Positions 17,862-26,707 of a DNA stretch of 64,000 nt are shown one piece after another (position 1 is the stretch's first letter; every line of letters starts with the position of its first letter). Position numbers and translations under genes: made by a program. The stretch is from an uncultured Chlorobiaceae bacterium (GTDB lineage: Bacteria > Bacteroidota > Chlorobiia > Chlorobiales > Chlorobiaceae): the NCBI GenBank assembly GCA_903839405.1, contig CAIMCD010000014.1, positions 62,001-126,000 of the forward strand. Reading direction: 5' to 3'. The notes beneath the pieces were generated by a model. It worked only from the letters and a program-made list of their open reading frames with translations, searched no databases and had not been told where the DNA came from.

Positions 17862-19088
17862 ATGCGTATTTTAACTTTCACAGGTAAAGGCGGGGTAGGC
17901 AAAACCAGTGTCTCGGCAGCAACAGCCGTTCGTTTGTCGGAGATGGGCTATCGCACGCTTGTTCTCTCAACCGATCCGGCACACAGTCTGTCGGATTCAT
18001 TTAACCTGAACCTCGGCTCTGAACCAACTAAAATCAAGCAGAACCTTGATGCCATCGAGGTCAATCCCTATGTCGACCTGAAAGAGAACTGGCAAGCTGT
18101 ACAGAAGTTTTATACCAAAATATTTATGGCCCAGGGCGTGTCGGGGGTGATGGCGGATGAAATGACCATCCTTCCCGGTATGGAAGAGCTCTTCTCCCTT
18201 TTGAGAATCAAGCGCTATAAGGCCTCCGGGCTCTATGATGTGCTGGTGCTCGATACCGCCCCGACCGGCGAAACCCTTCGGCTCCTCTCCCTGCCAGATA
18301 CCCTTTCATGGGGCATGAAAGCCGTGAAAAATGTGACCAAATATATTGTTAAGCCGCTCAGCAAGCCGCTTTCAAAGATGTCGGATAAAATCGCCTTTTA
18401 TATCCCGCCGGCCGATGCCATTGATTCGGTCGATCAGGTCTTTGACGAGCTTGAGGATATCCGCGAAATTCTGACCGATAACAGCAAGTCAACCGTACGG
18501 CTGGTCATGAATGCGGAGAAGATGTCGATCAAGGAGACCATGCGCGCTTTGACCTACCTGAACCTTTACGGCTTCAAGGTCGATATGGTGCTGGTGAACC
18601 GGCTGCTTGATACCCATGAGAACAGCGGATATCTGGAGAACTGGAAAAATATTCAGCAGAAGTACCTTGGAGAGATTGAGAGCAGCTTTTCTCCCCTGCC
18701 GGTCAAGAAGCTGAGGATGTACGAGCAGGAAATTGTGGGACTCAAGTCTCTTGAACAGTTTGCACGGGATATGTATGGCGACACCGATCCTTCGCTGGTG
18801 ATGTTTGATGAACCGCCGATCAAGTTTGTGCGCAACGGTGACGTTTATGAGGTGCAGTTGAAGCTGATGTTTGCCAACCCTGTCGATATCGATGTCTGGG
18901 TAACCGGTGACGAGCTCTATGTGCACATCGGCAATCAGCGCAAAATCATCACCCTTCCGATCAGTCTTACCGGACTGGAACCGGGGGATGCCTTCTTCAA
19001 GGATAAATGGCTGCATATTCCCTTTGATCTTAACCGTCACGAGCAGAGTGGGGTGAACAACAAACAGTATAACAAGGTATACAACTGA
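17862..19088 (+). CDS. ArsA/GET3-type ATPase with C-terminal HSP20-like domain
   Basis: 408 residues. Deviant Walker A FTGKGGVGKTSVSAA (5-19), switch I STDPAHSLSDSF, switch II-like LDTAPTGETLRLLSLPD (about 132-148) and a mid region with the MEELF/RxxY type helix pair. The last 95 residues (from about FVRNGDVYEVQLKLMF) form a beta-rich domain like the ArsA_HSP20 domain. Arsenite export is unlikely: no arsB, arsR or arsD is near, and Chlorobi carry ArsA-like proteins beside photosynthesis genes. A membrane-protein or pigment-handling role is inferred from its place before the radical SAM gene and bchU. Confidence 0.85.
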   Translation: MRILTFTGKGGVGKTSVSAATAVRLSEMGYRTLVLSTDPAHSLSDSFNLNLGSEPTKIKQNLDAIEVNPYVDLKENWQAVQKFYTKIFMAQGVSGVMADEMTILPGMEELFSLLRIKRYKASGLYDVLVLDTAPTGETLRLLSLPDTLSWGMKAVKNVTKYIVKPLSKPLSKMSDKIAFYIPPADAIDSVDQVFDELEDIREILTDNSKSTVRLVMNAEKMSIKETMRALTYLNLYGFKVDMVLVNRLLDTHENSGYLENWKNIQQKYLGEIESSFSPLPVKKLRMYEQEIVGLKSLEQFARDMYGDTDPSLVMFDEPPIKFVRNGDVYEVQLKLMFANPVDIDVWVTGDELYVHIGNQRKIITLPISLTGLEPGDAFFKDKWLHIPFDLNRHEQSGVNNKQYNKVYN

Positions 19089-19334
19089 GGAAACGCTCTT
19101 GAAACCTCTCTTCATTGCCTTATGGAGCGGGGTTTCACTTTACATCTATGGATAAAAACCGTCTATCATGCCTGTTCAAAAAGAACTCATCTGTTCTCTT
19201 GTCGGTTGGCAAAAAAAACCATCACACAAACATGTTCTCTCTTGAGAGTTCAGCCGCTTTTGCAAAGAAGGGGATAAAATCCTCGTGCGACACCAATGTT
19301 TATTGATCACAACCGATAAAAACAGAACTCCCGA

Positions 19335-20720
19335 ATGAGTACCCCTCAAGCTCAACGCATTAAGCCACTCAAGCTCCTGCTCATCGCCCCGAAAGGAAAA
19401 AAAGACTCGAAATCAAACCAGAAGCCACTCTTCAACATGGCAATCGGTGTACTGGTAAGTCTTACGGAACCGCACCATCATATTGAAATTGTTGATGAAC
19501 ATTTCGGCGACAAGGTCAATTATGACGGAGAGTACGATCTGGTTGGCATAACCTCACGCACCATTGATGCCACACGGGCGTATGAGATTGCTGACGGATT
19601 TCGGAAAAAAGGTACGAAAGTCATGCTCGGCGGACTGCATGTCTCCTTCAATACCGAAGAGGCCCGCGTCCATGCCGACAGCATTGTGTGCGGTGAAGCC
19701 GAAAACCTCTGGCAGACGGTGCTTGAGGATGTTGCCAACAACCGCCTGAAAGCGCACTACGACTCCAAGGATTTCGCGCCGGTCAAGGAGATCATTGCGC
19801 TTGATTATGCCCGAATTGCCAAAGCCTCCAAACGAGAGAAGGTCGATGGCACAAAATCCATCCCGCTCTATATCACCCGGGGGTGTCCTTTTGAGTGTTC
19901 GTTCTGTGTCACACCGAATTTTACCGGAAAGCTCTATCGCACCCAGAAACCCGAAGAGCTGAAAAAACAGATTGAAACCGCTAAAGAGGTTTTCTTCAAA
20001 GCCAAAAACAAATCCTCAAAGCCCTGGTTCATGCTCTGTGATGAGAACCTTGGGGTCAGCAAAAAGAAGTTATGGGAGTCGCTGGAGCTGATCAAGGAGT
20101 GCAACATCAACTTCAGTGTTTTTTTCAGCATCAATTTCCTTGAAGACAAGGAGACCGTCAAGCGCCTGGTTGATGCCGGTTGCATTATGGTGCTTGTCGG
20201 ATTCGAGTCCATCAAGCAGAGCACCCTTGAAGCCTACAACAAGGGGCATGTCAACTCGGCCGATCAATTCAGCCGCCTGATTGAGGAGTGCCGTCAGGCA
20301 GGATTGAATGTTCAGGGCAATTTTCTGGTCAATCCCTCGCTGGACAGCTATGAGGATATGGATGACCTGGTCGAGTTTGTGGGCAAAAACAGTGTCTTCA
20401 TGCCGATTTTCCAGATCATCACCCCCTATCCGGGCACAACCATGTACTGGGAGTACAAGAATAACGGCTGGATCACGGATGAGGACTGGGAGAAATACAA
20501 CGCCATGAATATTGTTATCCGATCCGAAAAATATGATCCGGTAGCTTTCCAGCATAAGTTCATGACCAGCTATTACAAAACTTACTCCTGGAAAAACATT
20601 GTCAACCGGGTACGGCGAAACCCCTATAAACTGCTCAACCTCATCACCAGTCTGGCGTTCAGAAAAAACCTCCAGGAACAACTTGGTACCTTTGAGCGGG
20701 AGAACAACATCAAAAAATAG
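19335..20720 (+). CDS. B12-binding-type radical SAM protein (BchE/BchQ/BchR-like)
   Basis: 461 residues. The N-terminal alpha/beta domain (about 10-140) has the fold pattern of cobalamin-binding radical SAM proteins ([33 protein letters not shown]). The radical SAM cluster is CPFECSFC (CxxxCxxC) after ITRG, followed by [18 protein letters not shown] and a C-terminal region with ITPYPGT. Length and order match BchQ, BchR and the related oxidase BciD, which modify ring positions of chlorosome bacteriochlorophylls. It stands 110 bases before bchU, so a role in BChl c/d/e tailoring is likely; which of these enzymes it is cannot be decided here. Confidence 0.8.
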   Translation: MSTPQAQRIKPLKLLLIAPKGKKDSKSNQKPLFNMAIGVLVSLTEPHHHIEIVDEHFGDKVNYDGEYDLVGITSRTIDATRAYEIADGFRKKGTKVMLGGLHVSFNTEEARVHADSIVCGEAENLWQTVLEDVANNRLKAHYDSKDFAPVKEIIALDYARIAKASKREKVDGTKSIPLYITRGCPFECSFCVTPNFTGKLYRTQKPEELKKQIETAKEVFFKAKNKSSKPWFMLCDENLGVSKKKLWESLELIKECNINFSVFFSINFLEDKETVKRLVDAGCIMVLVGFESIKQSTLEAYNKGHVNSADQFSRLIEECRQAGLNVQGNFLVNPSLDSYEDMDDLVEFVGKNSVFMPIFQIITPYPGTTMYWEYKNNGWITDEDWEKYNAMNIVIRSEKYDPVAFQHKFMTSYYKTYSWKNIVNRVRRNPYKLLNLITSLAFRKNLQEQLGTFERENNIKK

Positions 20721-20731
20721 ATCGGTCACCG

Positions 20732-20749
20732 TTTCCGGCGTGCCGGAAA
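20732..20749. promoter_or_regulatory. perfect palindrome upstream of bchU
   Basis: TTTCCGGC-GT-GCCGGAAA, 8-bp arms with a 2-base centre, about 80 bases before the bchU start and just after the radical SAM stop. No T-run follows, so an operator or mRNA hairpin is more likely than a terminator. Confidence 0.45.
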
Positions 20750-20829
20750 GCATCCGCATCTCCCGGGAAAAAGAGAATTTCAATTTCAATACCATACGCT
20801 TTACTTAACTTTTAAGCTGCCCCTCTATT

Positions 20830-21849
20830 ATGAATGACATTGAGTTACTGAAACAAAACCACAGAGCCAACGAACTTGTCTTCAAAGGGCTTGTGGAGTT
20901 CGGCTGTTTCAAGGCTGCTCTTGAGCTCGACCTTTTTACTCACATGACGGATGAAGCAAAAGATACCGCTACTCTGGCCGCCAGTGTCGGCGCGGTTCCG
21001 CCAAGGCTTGTCATGCTGCTTGAAGCCCTCTGCCAGATGGGCCTTACCTCCAAAGAGGGCGACAAATGGAGCCTTACTCCCCTTGCCAAGGTAATGTTTG
21101 TTCCGAACCCGGAGCTGCCGAACCTCTATATGATCCCGGTAGCCAAAGCCATGGCAAACCTCTCGGATAATTTCTACATGGATATAGCCGATGCGGTAAA
21201 AGGGAACAAGAATTTCAAGGCCGAAGTAGCCTATCCGCCAGTAACGCGTGAAGATAACTGGTATTTTGAGGAGATTCACCGCAGCAACGCCCATTTTGCC
21301 ATCAAGCTGCTGCTTGAAGAGGCTGATCTCTCCGCTGCAAAAAAACTGGTTGATGTCGGTGGTGGTATCGGCGATATCTCGGCCGCTCTCCTCAACAAGT
21401 TTCCCCAGCTTGACTCCACCATCCTCAACCTTCCCGGTGCGGTTGAACTGGTGAATGAAAATGCGGCTGAAAAAGGGGTTGCTGATCGACTCAGGGGCGC
21501 AGCCGTCGATATCTACAAGGATGTGTATCCAGAGGCCGATGCGGTCATGTTCTGCAGAATCCTCTATTCCGCCAATGCACAGTGGACGGAGATGTTGTGC
21601 CGCAAAGCCTATGACGCCCTTCCTGTCGGCGGAAAAGTGATTATTCTGGACATGATTATTGATGATCCGGAAAACCCGAATTTCGACTACCTGAGCCACT
21701 ATATTCTTGGCGCCGGAATGCCGTTTTCAGTGCTCGGCTTCAAGGAGCAGAGTTCCTACCAGGGTATTCTGGAATCAATCGGATTTGGTGAGGTGCGCAC
21801 CGTCAGAAAGTATGATCACCTCCTGTGTGAAGCGGTAAAAATAGCCTGA
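20830..21849 (+). CDS. bchU: bacteriochlorophyllide C-20 methyltransferase BchU
   Basis: 339 residues, close to the 338 of the Chlorobium enzyme as I remember it, with near-identical stretches such as HRANELVFKGLVEF, YPPVTREDNWYFEEIHRSNA, KLVDVGGGIGDISAALLN and LSHYILGAGMPFSVLGFKEQ. It has an N-terminal dimerisation winged helix, then a SAM-dependent O-methyltransferase-like Rossmann fold with the glycine motif at about 175-186. It methylates C-20 of the chlorin, which converts the BChl d series to BChl c (or f to e). An intact copy predicts that this strain makes C-20-methylated chlorosome pigment. Confidence 0.95.
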   Translation: MNDIELLKQNHRANELVFKGLVEFGCFKAALELDLFTHMTDEAKDTATLAASVGAVPPRLVMLLEALCQMGLTSKEGDKWSLTPLAKVMFVPNPELPNLYMIPVAKAMANLSDNFYMDIADAVKGNKNFKAEVAYPPVTREDNWYFEEIHRSNAHFAIKLLLEEADLSAAKKLVDVGGGIGDISAALLNKFPQLDSTILNLPGAVELVNENAAEKGVADRLRGAAVDIYKDVYPEADAVMFCRILYSANAQWTEMLCRKAYDALPVGGKVIILDMIIDDPENPNFDYLSHYILGAGMPFSVLGFKEQSSYQGILESIGFGEVRTVRKYDHLLCEAVKIA

Positions 21850-21857
21850 AACTGAAG

Positions 21858-21893
21858 CAAGCGGCCCCGACTCACCTCGCGGCCGCTTGTTTT
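21858..21893 (+). terminator. bchU terminator 1
   Basis: Perfect 9-bp stem CAAGCGGCC / GGCCGCTTG with a 14-base loop, followed by TTTT. It begins 9 bases after the bchU stop. Confidence 0.85.
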
Positions 21894-21910
21894 ACTACTC
21901 CTCGTCTGCA

Positions 21911-21934
21911 GCGGAGAGCTACTCCGCTTTTTTT
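21911..21934 (+). terminator. bchU terminator 2
   Basis: Stem GCGGAG / CTCCGC with a 5-base loop and seven T residues, 17 bases after the first terminator. The tandem pair insulates bchU from the converging gene. Confidence 0.85.
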
Positions 21935-21948
21935 ATTTCCGGAACAAC

Positions 21949-22167
21949 TTAGTGCTGTTCATCCGGATCGTGCTTCTGGGGTTCGGCTTCTGCACCCGGA
22001 TGGTTAATGATTGTGCCGACCTGCTTCAAAACGGCATCGGCTACAAAAAGTCCCGCTCCCCCTACCAGAATACCGGCAATCCCGTGCAGCATAACCGGCA
22101 TGCCGAGAGGCGGAAACAACAGGACTCCACCCGCCAAACCTGCGGCCTCTTTTATCATGGCACTCAT
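21949..22167 (-). CDS. small glycine-rich membrane protein, family member C
   Basis: 72 residues from MSAMIKEAAG; the longer frame upstream adds a polar extension without support. Core LAGGVLLFPPLGMPVMLHG then IAGILVGGAGLFVADAVLKQ aligns with members A and B (P-x-x-x-P-V-x-x-HG-x-AG). The C-terminus is acidic and histidine-bearing (PQKHDPDEQH). It converges with bchU. A role in the chlorosome or inner membrane is inferred from context. Confidence 0.7.
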   Translation of the reverse strand: MSAMIKEAAGLAGGVLLFPPLGMPVMLHGIAGILVGGAGLFVADAVLKQVGTIINHPGAEAEPQKHDPDEQH

Positions 22168-22292
22168 CCCCTGTTTGTTTTTTGCATAGAAGACATCATC
22201 ACCCCGACTCGGAACTGTAAATATAAACCTCTCCGGGATTCGGCGCAAGATGCCTGCATGACAAAGAAAAAAGGATGCTGGCCCCGAAACTC

Positions 22293-22793
22293 TTAAAAAT
22301 CCTTGATTGGCCTGGCGCGCCTGATCCCACTTGATGCACCTGCCTTGGGGCTGAGAACCTGTTGACCATTGAAGAAGTCCTGGGCCCAGACTTTCTGCCC
22401 GCTCTCCGTCGCGCTCCAGTAGTAGCTGTAATCCTTCAGATTACCGAGTGCAGCCTTGTTCTGGTAAACCTTGTTCAGCTCCTCCCTGGTTGGCACGCGC
22501 CAACCTTTCGTGCCGCCTATCTCACGACTCTCGGTCATGCTCTTTGTTACAGACCAGTTCGCCGGTTCCACCGCAACATCCTCATTGGCCGCAATCAGGC
22601 CGTGTTGCTCGTCCGGCTTGTAACCCTGATCGCCCGGCTGCAGGATATAGACAACCTTGCCGCCTGCAAATGTATCACCGACCTTAACCTCCGCCATTGA
22701 TAACTCCGCAACCGAAACCACTCCCAGACCAGAGAGCAATACGGCTTTCAAGAGTCCGCTGCAGGATTTTTTCAGACAATGTTTCATGACCAT
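22293..22793 (-). CDS. exported DUF1566 protein 1
   Basis: 166 residues with a signal peptide (about 1-34, LLKAVLLSGLGVVSVAELSM then AEVKVGD). The mature part shows a conserved start VGDTFAGGKVVYILQPGD, then the DUF1566/Lcl-type core: GTKGWRVPTREELNKVYQNK, YYWSATESGQKVWAQDF and an ending GIRRARPI. The fold occurs in exported, often lectin-like or adhesion-associated proteins. It is the last of three paralogues downstream of the TPR gene. Confidence 0.8.
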   Translation of the reverse strand: MVMKHCLKKSCSGLLKAVLLSGLGVVSVAELSMAEVKVGDTFAGGKVVYILQPGDQGYKPDEQHGLIAANEDVAVEPANWSVTKSMTESREIGGTKGWRVPTREELNKVYQNKAALGNLKDYSYYWSATESGQKVWAQDFFNGQQVLSPKAGASSGIRRARPIKDF

Positions 22794-22929
22794 GGTTATT
22801 AGAAATTGAAAACGGCAATGACACCATTCAAATAAAACAGCTTCACCTCTACAACTTCACCTGACTCCACCCAAACTCCTCACCTCCCTGACTCCCTATT
22901 GGCAACCGGGACAAAACTTCTTCTCCCTC

Positions 22930-23301
22930 TCACGGCTCTTTAAGAGCACTTTGTTGGTCAGCATCCGTCAAACCAGCAACTGAAGCGTTACTGATTGACT
23001 TGCTTGTCAAATACCAGTCGTTATAGCCATTGAGCCCCACCCCGTCAGAAGCGGCTTTGGTATCTGACCAGTAGAGGGCCGCTGAAATATCGGCTTTGGA
23101 GGCAATAAGGGCTTGTTGAACCGTTTCATTGTAACCCGGATCACCCGGCTGCTGGATATAGGCAACTTTGCCTCCACCAAACTTGTCACCAATGTTGATC
23201 GGAGCCGCCGGCGATAATGTTGAAAAGCAGCCAAGAGCCAGCCCCGAGAGCAGCAAAGCTTTCAACTGTCCGCTGAAGGGTATTGTAGCATGATGGTTCA
23301 T
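22930..23301 (-). CDS. exported DUF1566-like protein 2, C-terminally truncated
   Basis: About 123 residues from MNHHATIPF. It shares the signal peptide and the opening IGDKFGGGKVAYIQQPGDPGY with its neighbours, and has LNGYNDWYL in place of the domain core. It stops before the YWSATES-WAQDF and C-terminal arginine segments that both neighbours keep. Probably a decayed or shortened paralogue; no frameshifted remainder was recognised in the following bases. Confidence 0.6.
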   Translation of the reverse strand: MNHHATIPFSGQLKALLLSGLALGCFSTLSPAAPINIGDKFGGGKVAYIQQPGDPGYNETVQQALIASKADISAALYWSDTKAASDGVGLNGYNDWYLTSKSISNASVAGLTDADQQSALKEP

Positions 23302-23334
23302 TGCTCTCTTTGGATGATTTATCAAAAAAAACTC

Positions 23335-23823
23335 CTAAAACTTCCTGACCGCCCGAACCCGCAAGGAGTCTCCCTTGTTGAAAAGGAGCTGGCTCCCTTT
23401 AGCAAAATCCTGAGCCCACGCTTTCTGCTTATCACTCTCCGTCGCATTCCAATAATTGCCCTCCGTAAAACCACCAAGCACTTTTTTACTCATAAAGAGC
23501 TTCTGCAACTCGTTCTTGTCGGGTAACTGCCAGTCGTTATAGCCGTTGAGCTCCAGATTTTCACATGCAGCCGCAGCATCCTTCCAGTTGAACAGGCCCG
23601 GAAGATCTACGTCCGCCGCAATAAGACCATGGGGCACCGCTACACCCGGTTTCGGGATATAGACAACTTTGCCACCGCCATAATCATCCCCGACTTTCAG
23701 GGGAGCTGCAAACGAAGGCGCCAAGGTAAGTACCAAGCCAAAGAGAGAGAGCAATAACGCTTTCAGAACTCTCTGAAAGCATAGGGTTGCAAGCCGCATC
23801 ATGATGTGACAGAGTGTGTTCAT
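23335..23823 (-). CDS. exported DUF1566 protein 3
   Basis: 162 residues; its start overlaps the TPR stop as ATGA, so the two are translationally coupled. Signal peptide to about residue 40 (LLLSLFGLVLTLAPSFAAP), then VGDDYGGGKVVYIPKPG, LNGYNDWQLPDKNELQKLFM, YWNATESDKQKAWAQDF and LRVRAVRKF, the complete DUF1566 pattern. It was probably the parent or sister of the two genes downstream. Confidence 0.82.
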   Translation of the reverse strand: MNTLCHIMMRLATLCFQRVLKALLLSLFGLVLTLAPSFAAPLKVGDDYGGGKVVYIPKPGVAVPHGLIAADVDLPGLFNWKDAAAACENLELNGYNDWQLPDKNELQKLFMSKKVLGGFTEGNYWNATESDKQKAWAQDFAKGSQLLFNKGDSLRVRAVRKF

Positions 23824-26444
23824 CGCTGCAATGCCCGGATAGTAACTGCACGTTTTTCAGACTCTTCAGCCGCACTCGGCTTCCCGCTGTGGCGATAGAC
23901 AACCGCCAGATTATCAAGGAGCATGGCAACTGTAGGATGATCATGGCCGAGGGTTTTCTCAACAATGGCGAGCGAACGCAGGTAAAGAGACTCGGCTTCC
24001 CGGTACTTACCCTCAGCAGAGTAAAGCCTGGCAAGGTTATTCAGACTCGCTGCAACTGCGGGATGAAGCGGGCCAAGCACCTGTTCGCGGATGGCAAGCG
24101 AACGCCTTGAGAGTGGCTCGGCCTCTTTATAGCGACCCTGGATAACGTAAATGCCGGCCGAATTATTCAACGTTGCTGCCAGAGTCGGGTGATTGGGCCC
24201 AAGGCTCTCTTCAACAATGGTGAGTGCACGACGGTAAAGTGGCTCGGCTTCCTTGTACCGCCCCTCGGCAGAGTAGATCCCCGCCAGATTATTCAGACTT
24301 GTAGCTACATCGGGGTGCAGAGGCCCAAAAACCTTCTCCCGGATAGCAAGTGAACGCATGGCAAGGGGCAAGGCCTCCTCATAACGACCCTCTGCCTTGT
24401 AGAGCAGTGCAAGGTTGTTCAGGCTTGTGGCCACATCGGGATGAACCGGGCCAAACACCTTTTCACGGATGGCAAGCGCACGCTGGTAGAGCGGCAAGGC
24501 TTCACGGTAGCGACCCAAGGTGCGCAGCAACTCCGCCATGTTGTTCAGACTCATGGCTACATCAGGGTGAACGGGGCTCAGTATCTTCTCGCGGATGGCA
24601 AGCGAACGCTGGTAAAGCGGCAACGCCTCCGGATATAGACCTTGGGCATAATAAAGAGCTGCCAGATTGTTCAGGGTTGTCGCTACATCAGGATGATCCG
24701 CACCAAGAAACTTCTCACGGATGGCAAGCGAACGCTGATAGAGCGGCAACGCCTCCCTGTATCGCCCCTGGGCATAATAAAGAGCCGCCAGATTGTTCAA
24801 GCTTGTCGCCACATCAGGATGCAGGGGGCCAAACACCTTTTCACGAATCGCAAGCGAGCGCTGGTAGAGCGGCAACGCCTCCGGATAACGCCCCTGGGCT
24901 GAGTAAAGCAGTGCCAGATTGTTCAGGCTCGTAGCAATATCAGGATGAACGGGCCCGTAGAGCTTCTCGCGGATAGCAAGCGAACGCATTGCGAGTGGTA
25001 TGGCCTCCGGGTAGTTACCTTGATCCTTATAAAGCAAGGCGAGATTATTCAGGCTTGTTGCAACATCAGGGTGAACGCCTCCATAAATTTTCTCCCGGAT
25101 TTCAAGTGAACGCTGGTAGAGCGGCAAGGCCTCCGAGTAGCGCCCCTGGGCCGCGTAAATCCCGGCAAGGTTATTCAGGCTCGTGGCAACATCGGGCTGA
25201 TCCGAACCAAGAATTTTCTCCCGGGTGGCGAGCGCACTCCTTGAGAGGGCTTCCGCCTCCTTATAACGCCCCTGGGCCGAGTAGAAGCCCGCAAGATTGT
25301 TCATGCTGGTGATGACATCGGGATGATCCGGGCTCAGAATCTTTTGACGGATAGCGAGTGAACGCTGGTATAGCGGTGCGGCTTCCTGGTAGCGACCCAG
25401 GGCAAAATAGAGACCCGCAAGATTGTTCAAACTCAGAGCCAGATCGGGATGAACCGAACTCAGCGCTCTCTCCCGGATAGCAAACGCACGCAGGTAAAGG
25501 GGCTCCGCATCCCGGTAACGCCCCTGGGCATAGTACAACCCGGCCAGATTGTTCAGGCTCGTTGCAACATCAGGGTGCTCGAAACCAAAAACCTTCTCCC
25601 GAATGGCAAGTGAACGACGATAGAGCGGCTCGGCTTCCCGGTATTTCCCCTGGGCTTTCATCAACTCGGCAAAGTTGTTCAACAGCATGGCCAGATCGGG
25701 ATGTTCAGGAATCATTGACTTTTCAGCAATTGCTAAGCCACGCTTAAAGAGTGGCTCTGCCTCTTGATAGAGACCCTGAGCATAGTAGAGCCTTGCAAGA
25801 TTATTGAGACTTGTTGCAACATTGGGATGTTCCCGGCCAAAAACCCTCTCCCGGATAGCAAGCGCACGCTGGTAAAGCGGTAAAGCATCCGGATAGCGTC
25901 CCTGTGCGCGGAGCAACTCGGCCGTGTTGTTCAGGCTTGATGCAACATCGGGGTGTGCGGAGCCCAAAACATGTTCGCGGATGGTGAGCGCACGCTGATA
26001 GAGCGGCTCAGCATCCCGGTACCTGCCCTGAGCCTTGTAGAGCAAGGCAAGATTATTCAGACTCACGGCCAGATCGAAATGATCCGGGGGAAGGATTTTC
26101 TCTCGGATCAGGAGCGCACGCTTGAAAAGCGGCTCAGCCTCCGTATATCGGCCCTGGGCATAGTAAAGCCCGGCAAGGTTGTTCAGGCTCAGGGCCAGAT
26201 CGGGGTGAAAGGCTCCGGCCTTTTCGGCAATCGCTACCGTCTGCTGCGCAGCAACAAGAGACTGCTCATAACTTTCACTGCGTTCAACCTCGTGAGCCGC
26301 CTTGCTGGTCGCCGCAAAAAGAGTTGATCTTTCCTGAAGCAGGAGAGAAGAGAGAATCAGGAAAAAAAACCAGGCTATGCTGCGCAACGTGACAAAAAAG
26401 AAGAGAGTGCTGTTGCGCCCTCGATCATGCAAGGGGAAAACCAT
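23820..26444 (-). CDS. exported kinesin-light-chain-type TPR protein, 18 full repeats plus one partial
   Basis: About 874 residues from MVFPLHDRG; a longer frame reaches 26537 by a TTG. A hydrophobic signal or anchor (about 15-40) is followed by 18 full 42-residue tetratricopeptide units and a partial nineteenth. The consensus unit is VATSLNNLALLYxAQGRYxEAxPLYQRSLAIREKxxGxxHPD, with HPD/HPT at the joint. The repeats are very alike, so unequal recombination could vary their number. Such arrays form a right-handed superhelix that binds other proteins. It is coupled to DUF1566 protein 3, which suggests a scaffold exported with its clients. Confidence 0.88.
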   Translation of the reverse strand: MVFPLHDRGRNSTLFFFVTLRSIAWFFFLILSSLLLQERSTLFAATSKAAHEVERSESYEQSLVAAQQTVAIAEKAGAFHPDLALSLNNLAGLYYAQGRYTEAEPLFKRALLIREKILPPDHFDLAVSLNNLALLYKAQGRYRDAEPLYQRALTIREHVLGSAHPDVASSLNNTAELLRAQGRYPDALPLYQRALAIRERVFGREHPNVATSLNNLARLYYAQGLYQEAEPLFKRGLAIAEKSMIPEHPDLAMLLNNFAELMKAQGKYREAEPLYRRSLAIREKVFGFEHPDVATSLNNLAGLYYAQGRYRDAEPLYLRAFAIRERALSSVHPDLALSLNNLAGLYFALGRYQEAAPLYQRSLAIRQKILSPDHPDVITSMNNLAGFYSAQGRYKEAEALSRSALATREKILGSDQPDVATSLNNLAGIYAAQGRYSEALPLYQRSLEIREKIYGGVHPDVATSLNNLALLYKDQGNYPEAIPLAMRSLAIREKLYGPVHPDIATSLNNLALLYSAQGRYPEALPLYQRSLAIREKVFGPLHPDVATSLNNLAALYYAQGRYREALPLYQRSLAIREKFLGADHPDVATTLNNLAALYYAQGLYPEALPLYQRSLAIREKILSPVHPDVAMSLNNMAELLRTLGRYREALPLYQRALAIREKVFGPVHPDVATSLNNLALLYKAEGRYEEALPLAMRSLAIREKVFGPLHPDVATSLNNLAGIYSAEGRYKEAEPLYRRALTIVEESLGPNHPTLAATLNNSAGIYVIQGRYKEAEPLSRRSLAIREQVLGPLHPAVAASLNNLARLYSAEGKYREAESLYLRSLAIVEKTLGHDHPTVAMLLDNLAVVYRHSGKPSAAEESEKRAVTIRALQR

Positions 26445-26707
26445 CTGGATGCTCTTGGCGGAGTGTACCATATGCGCGAAAAGTATAATTACTGAAAACA
26501 GCCCCTGCATTCCATCAACGCCTACAGTCAAGTACAATTAGTATACGCTTTACCAAAAAATACAGTAAAAGAGGGAATAAAAAAACAAAAATATTACGTC
26601 AATCAGAAAACGACTCTTCAGCAAGCCCGAAAAAAAGAGCGCAAGAATCTGGTATCGGAAAAAGATGGTTATCGCTATATTGTTCAAGAGAAAAGAAGCC
26701 TTTTGCA

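Noticed and set aside
17862..19088. Arsenic resistance operon because of the ArsA homology
   Set aside because: No arsB, arsR, arsD or arsC nearby, and the ATPase carries the HSP20-like tail seen in the GET3-like bacterial group.
20845..21699. 284-codon minus-strand open frame
   Set aside because: Complement of bchU, which is beyond doubt.
24350..25312. Several plus-strand frames with repeated motifs
   Set aside because: They are shadows of the TPR gene and repeat only because its units repeat.
23820..26300. Regular 126-base repeats that could look like a CRISPR-type or satellite array
   Set aside because: The period is three times 42 residues and all units are in frame; they are the TPR coding repeats.
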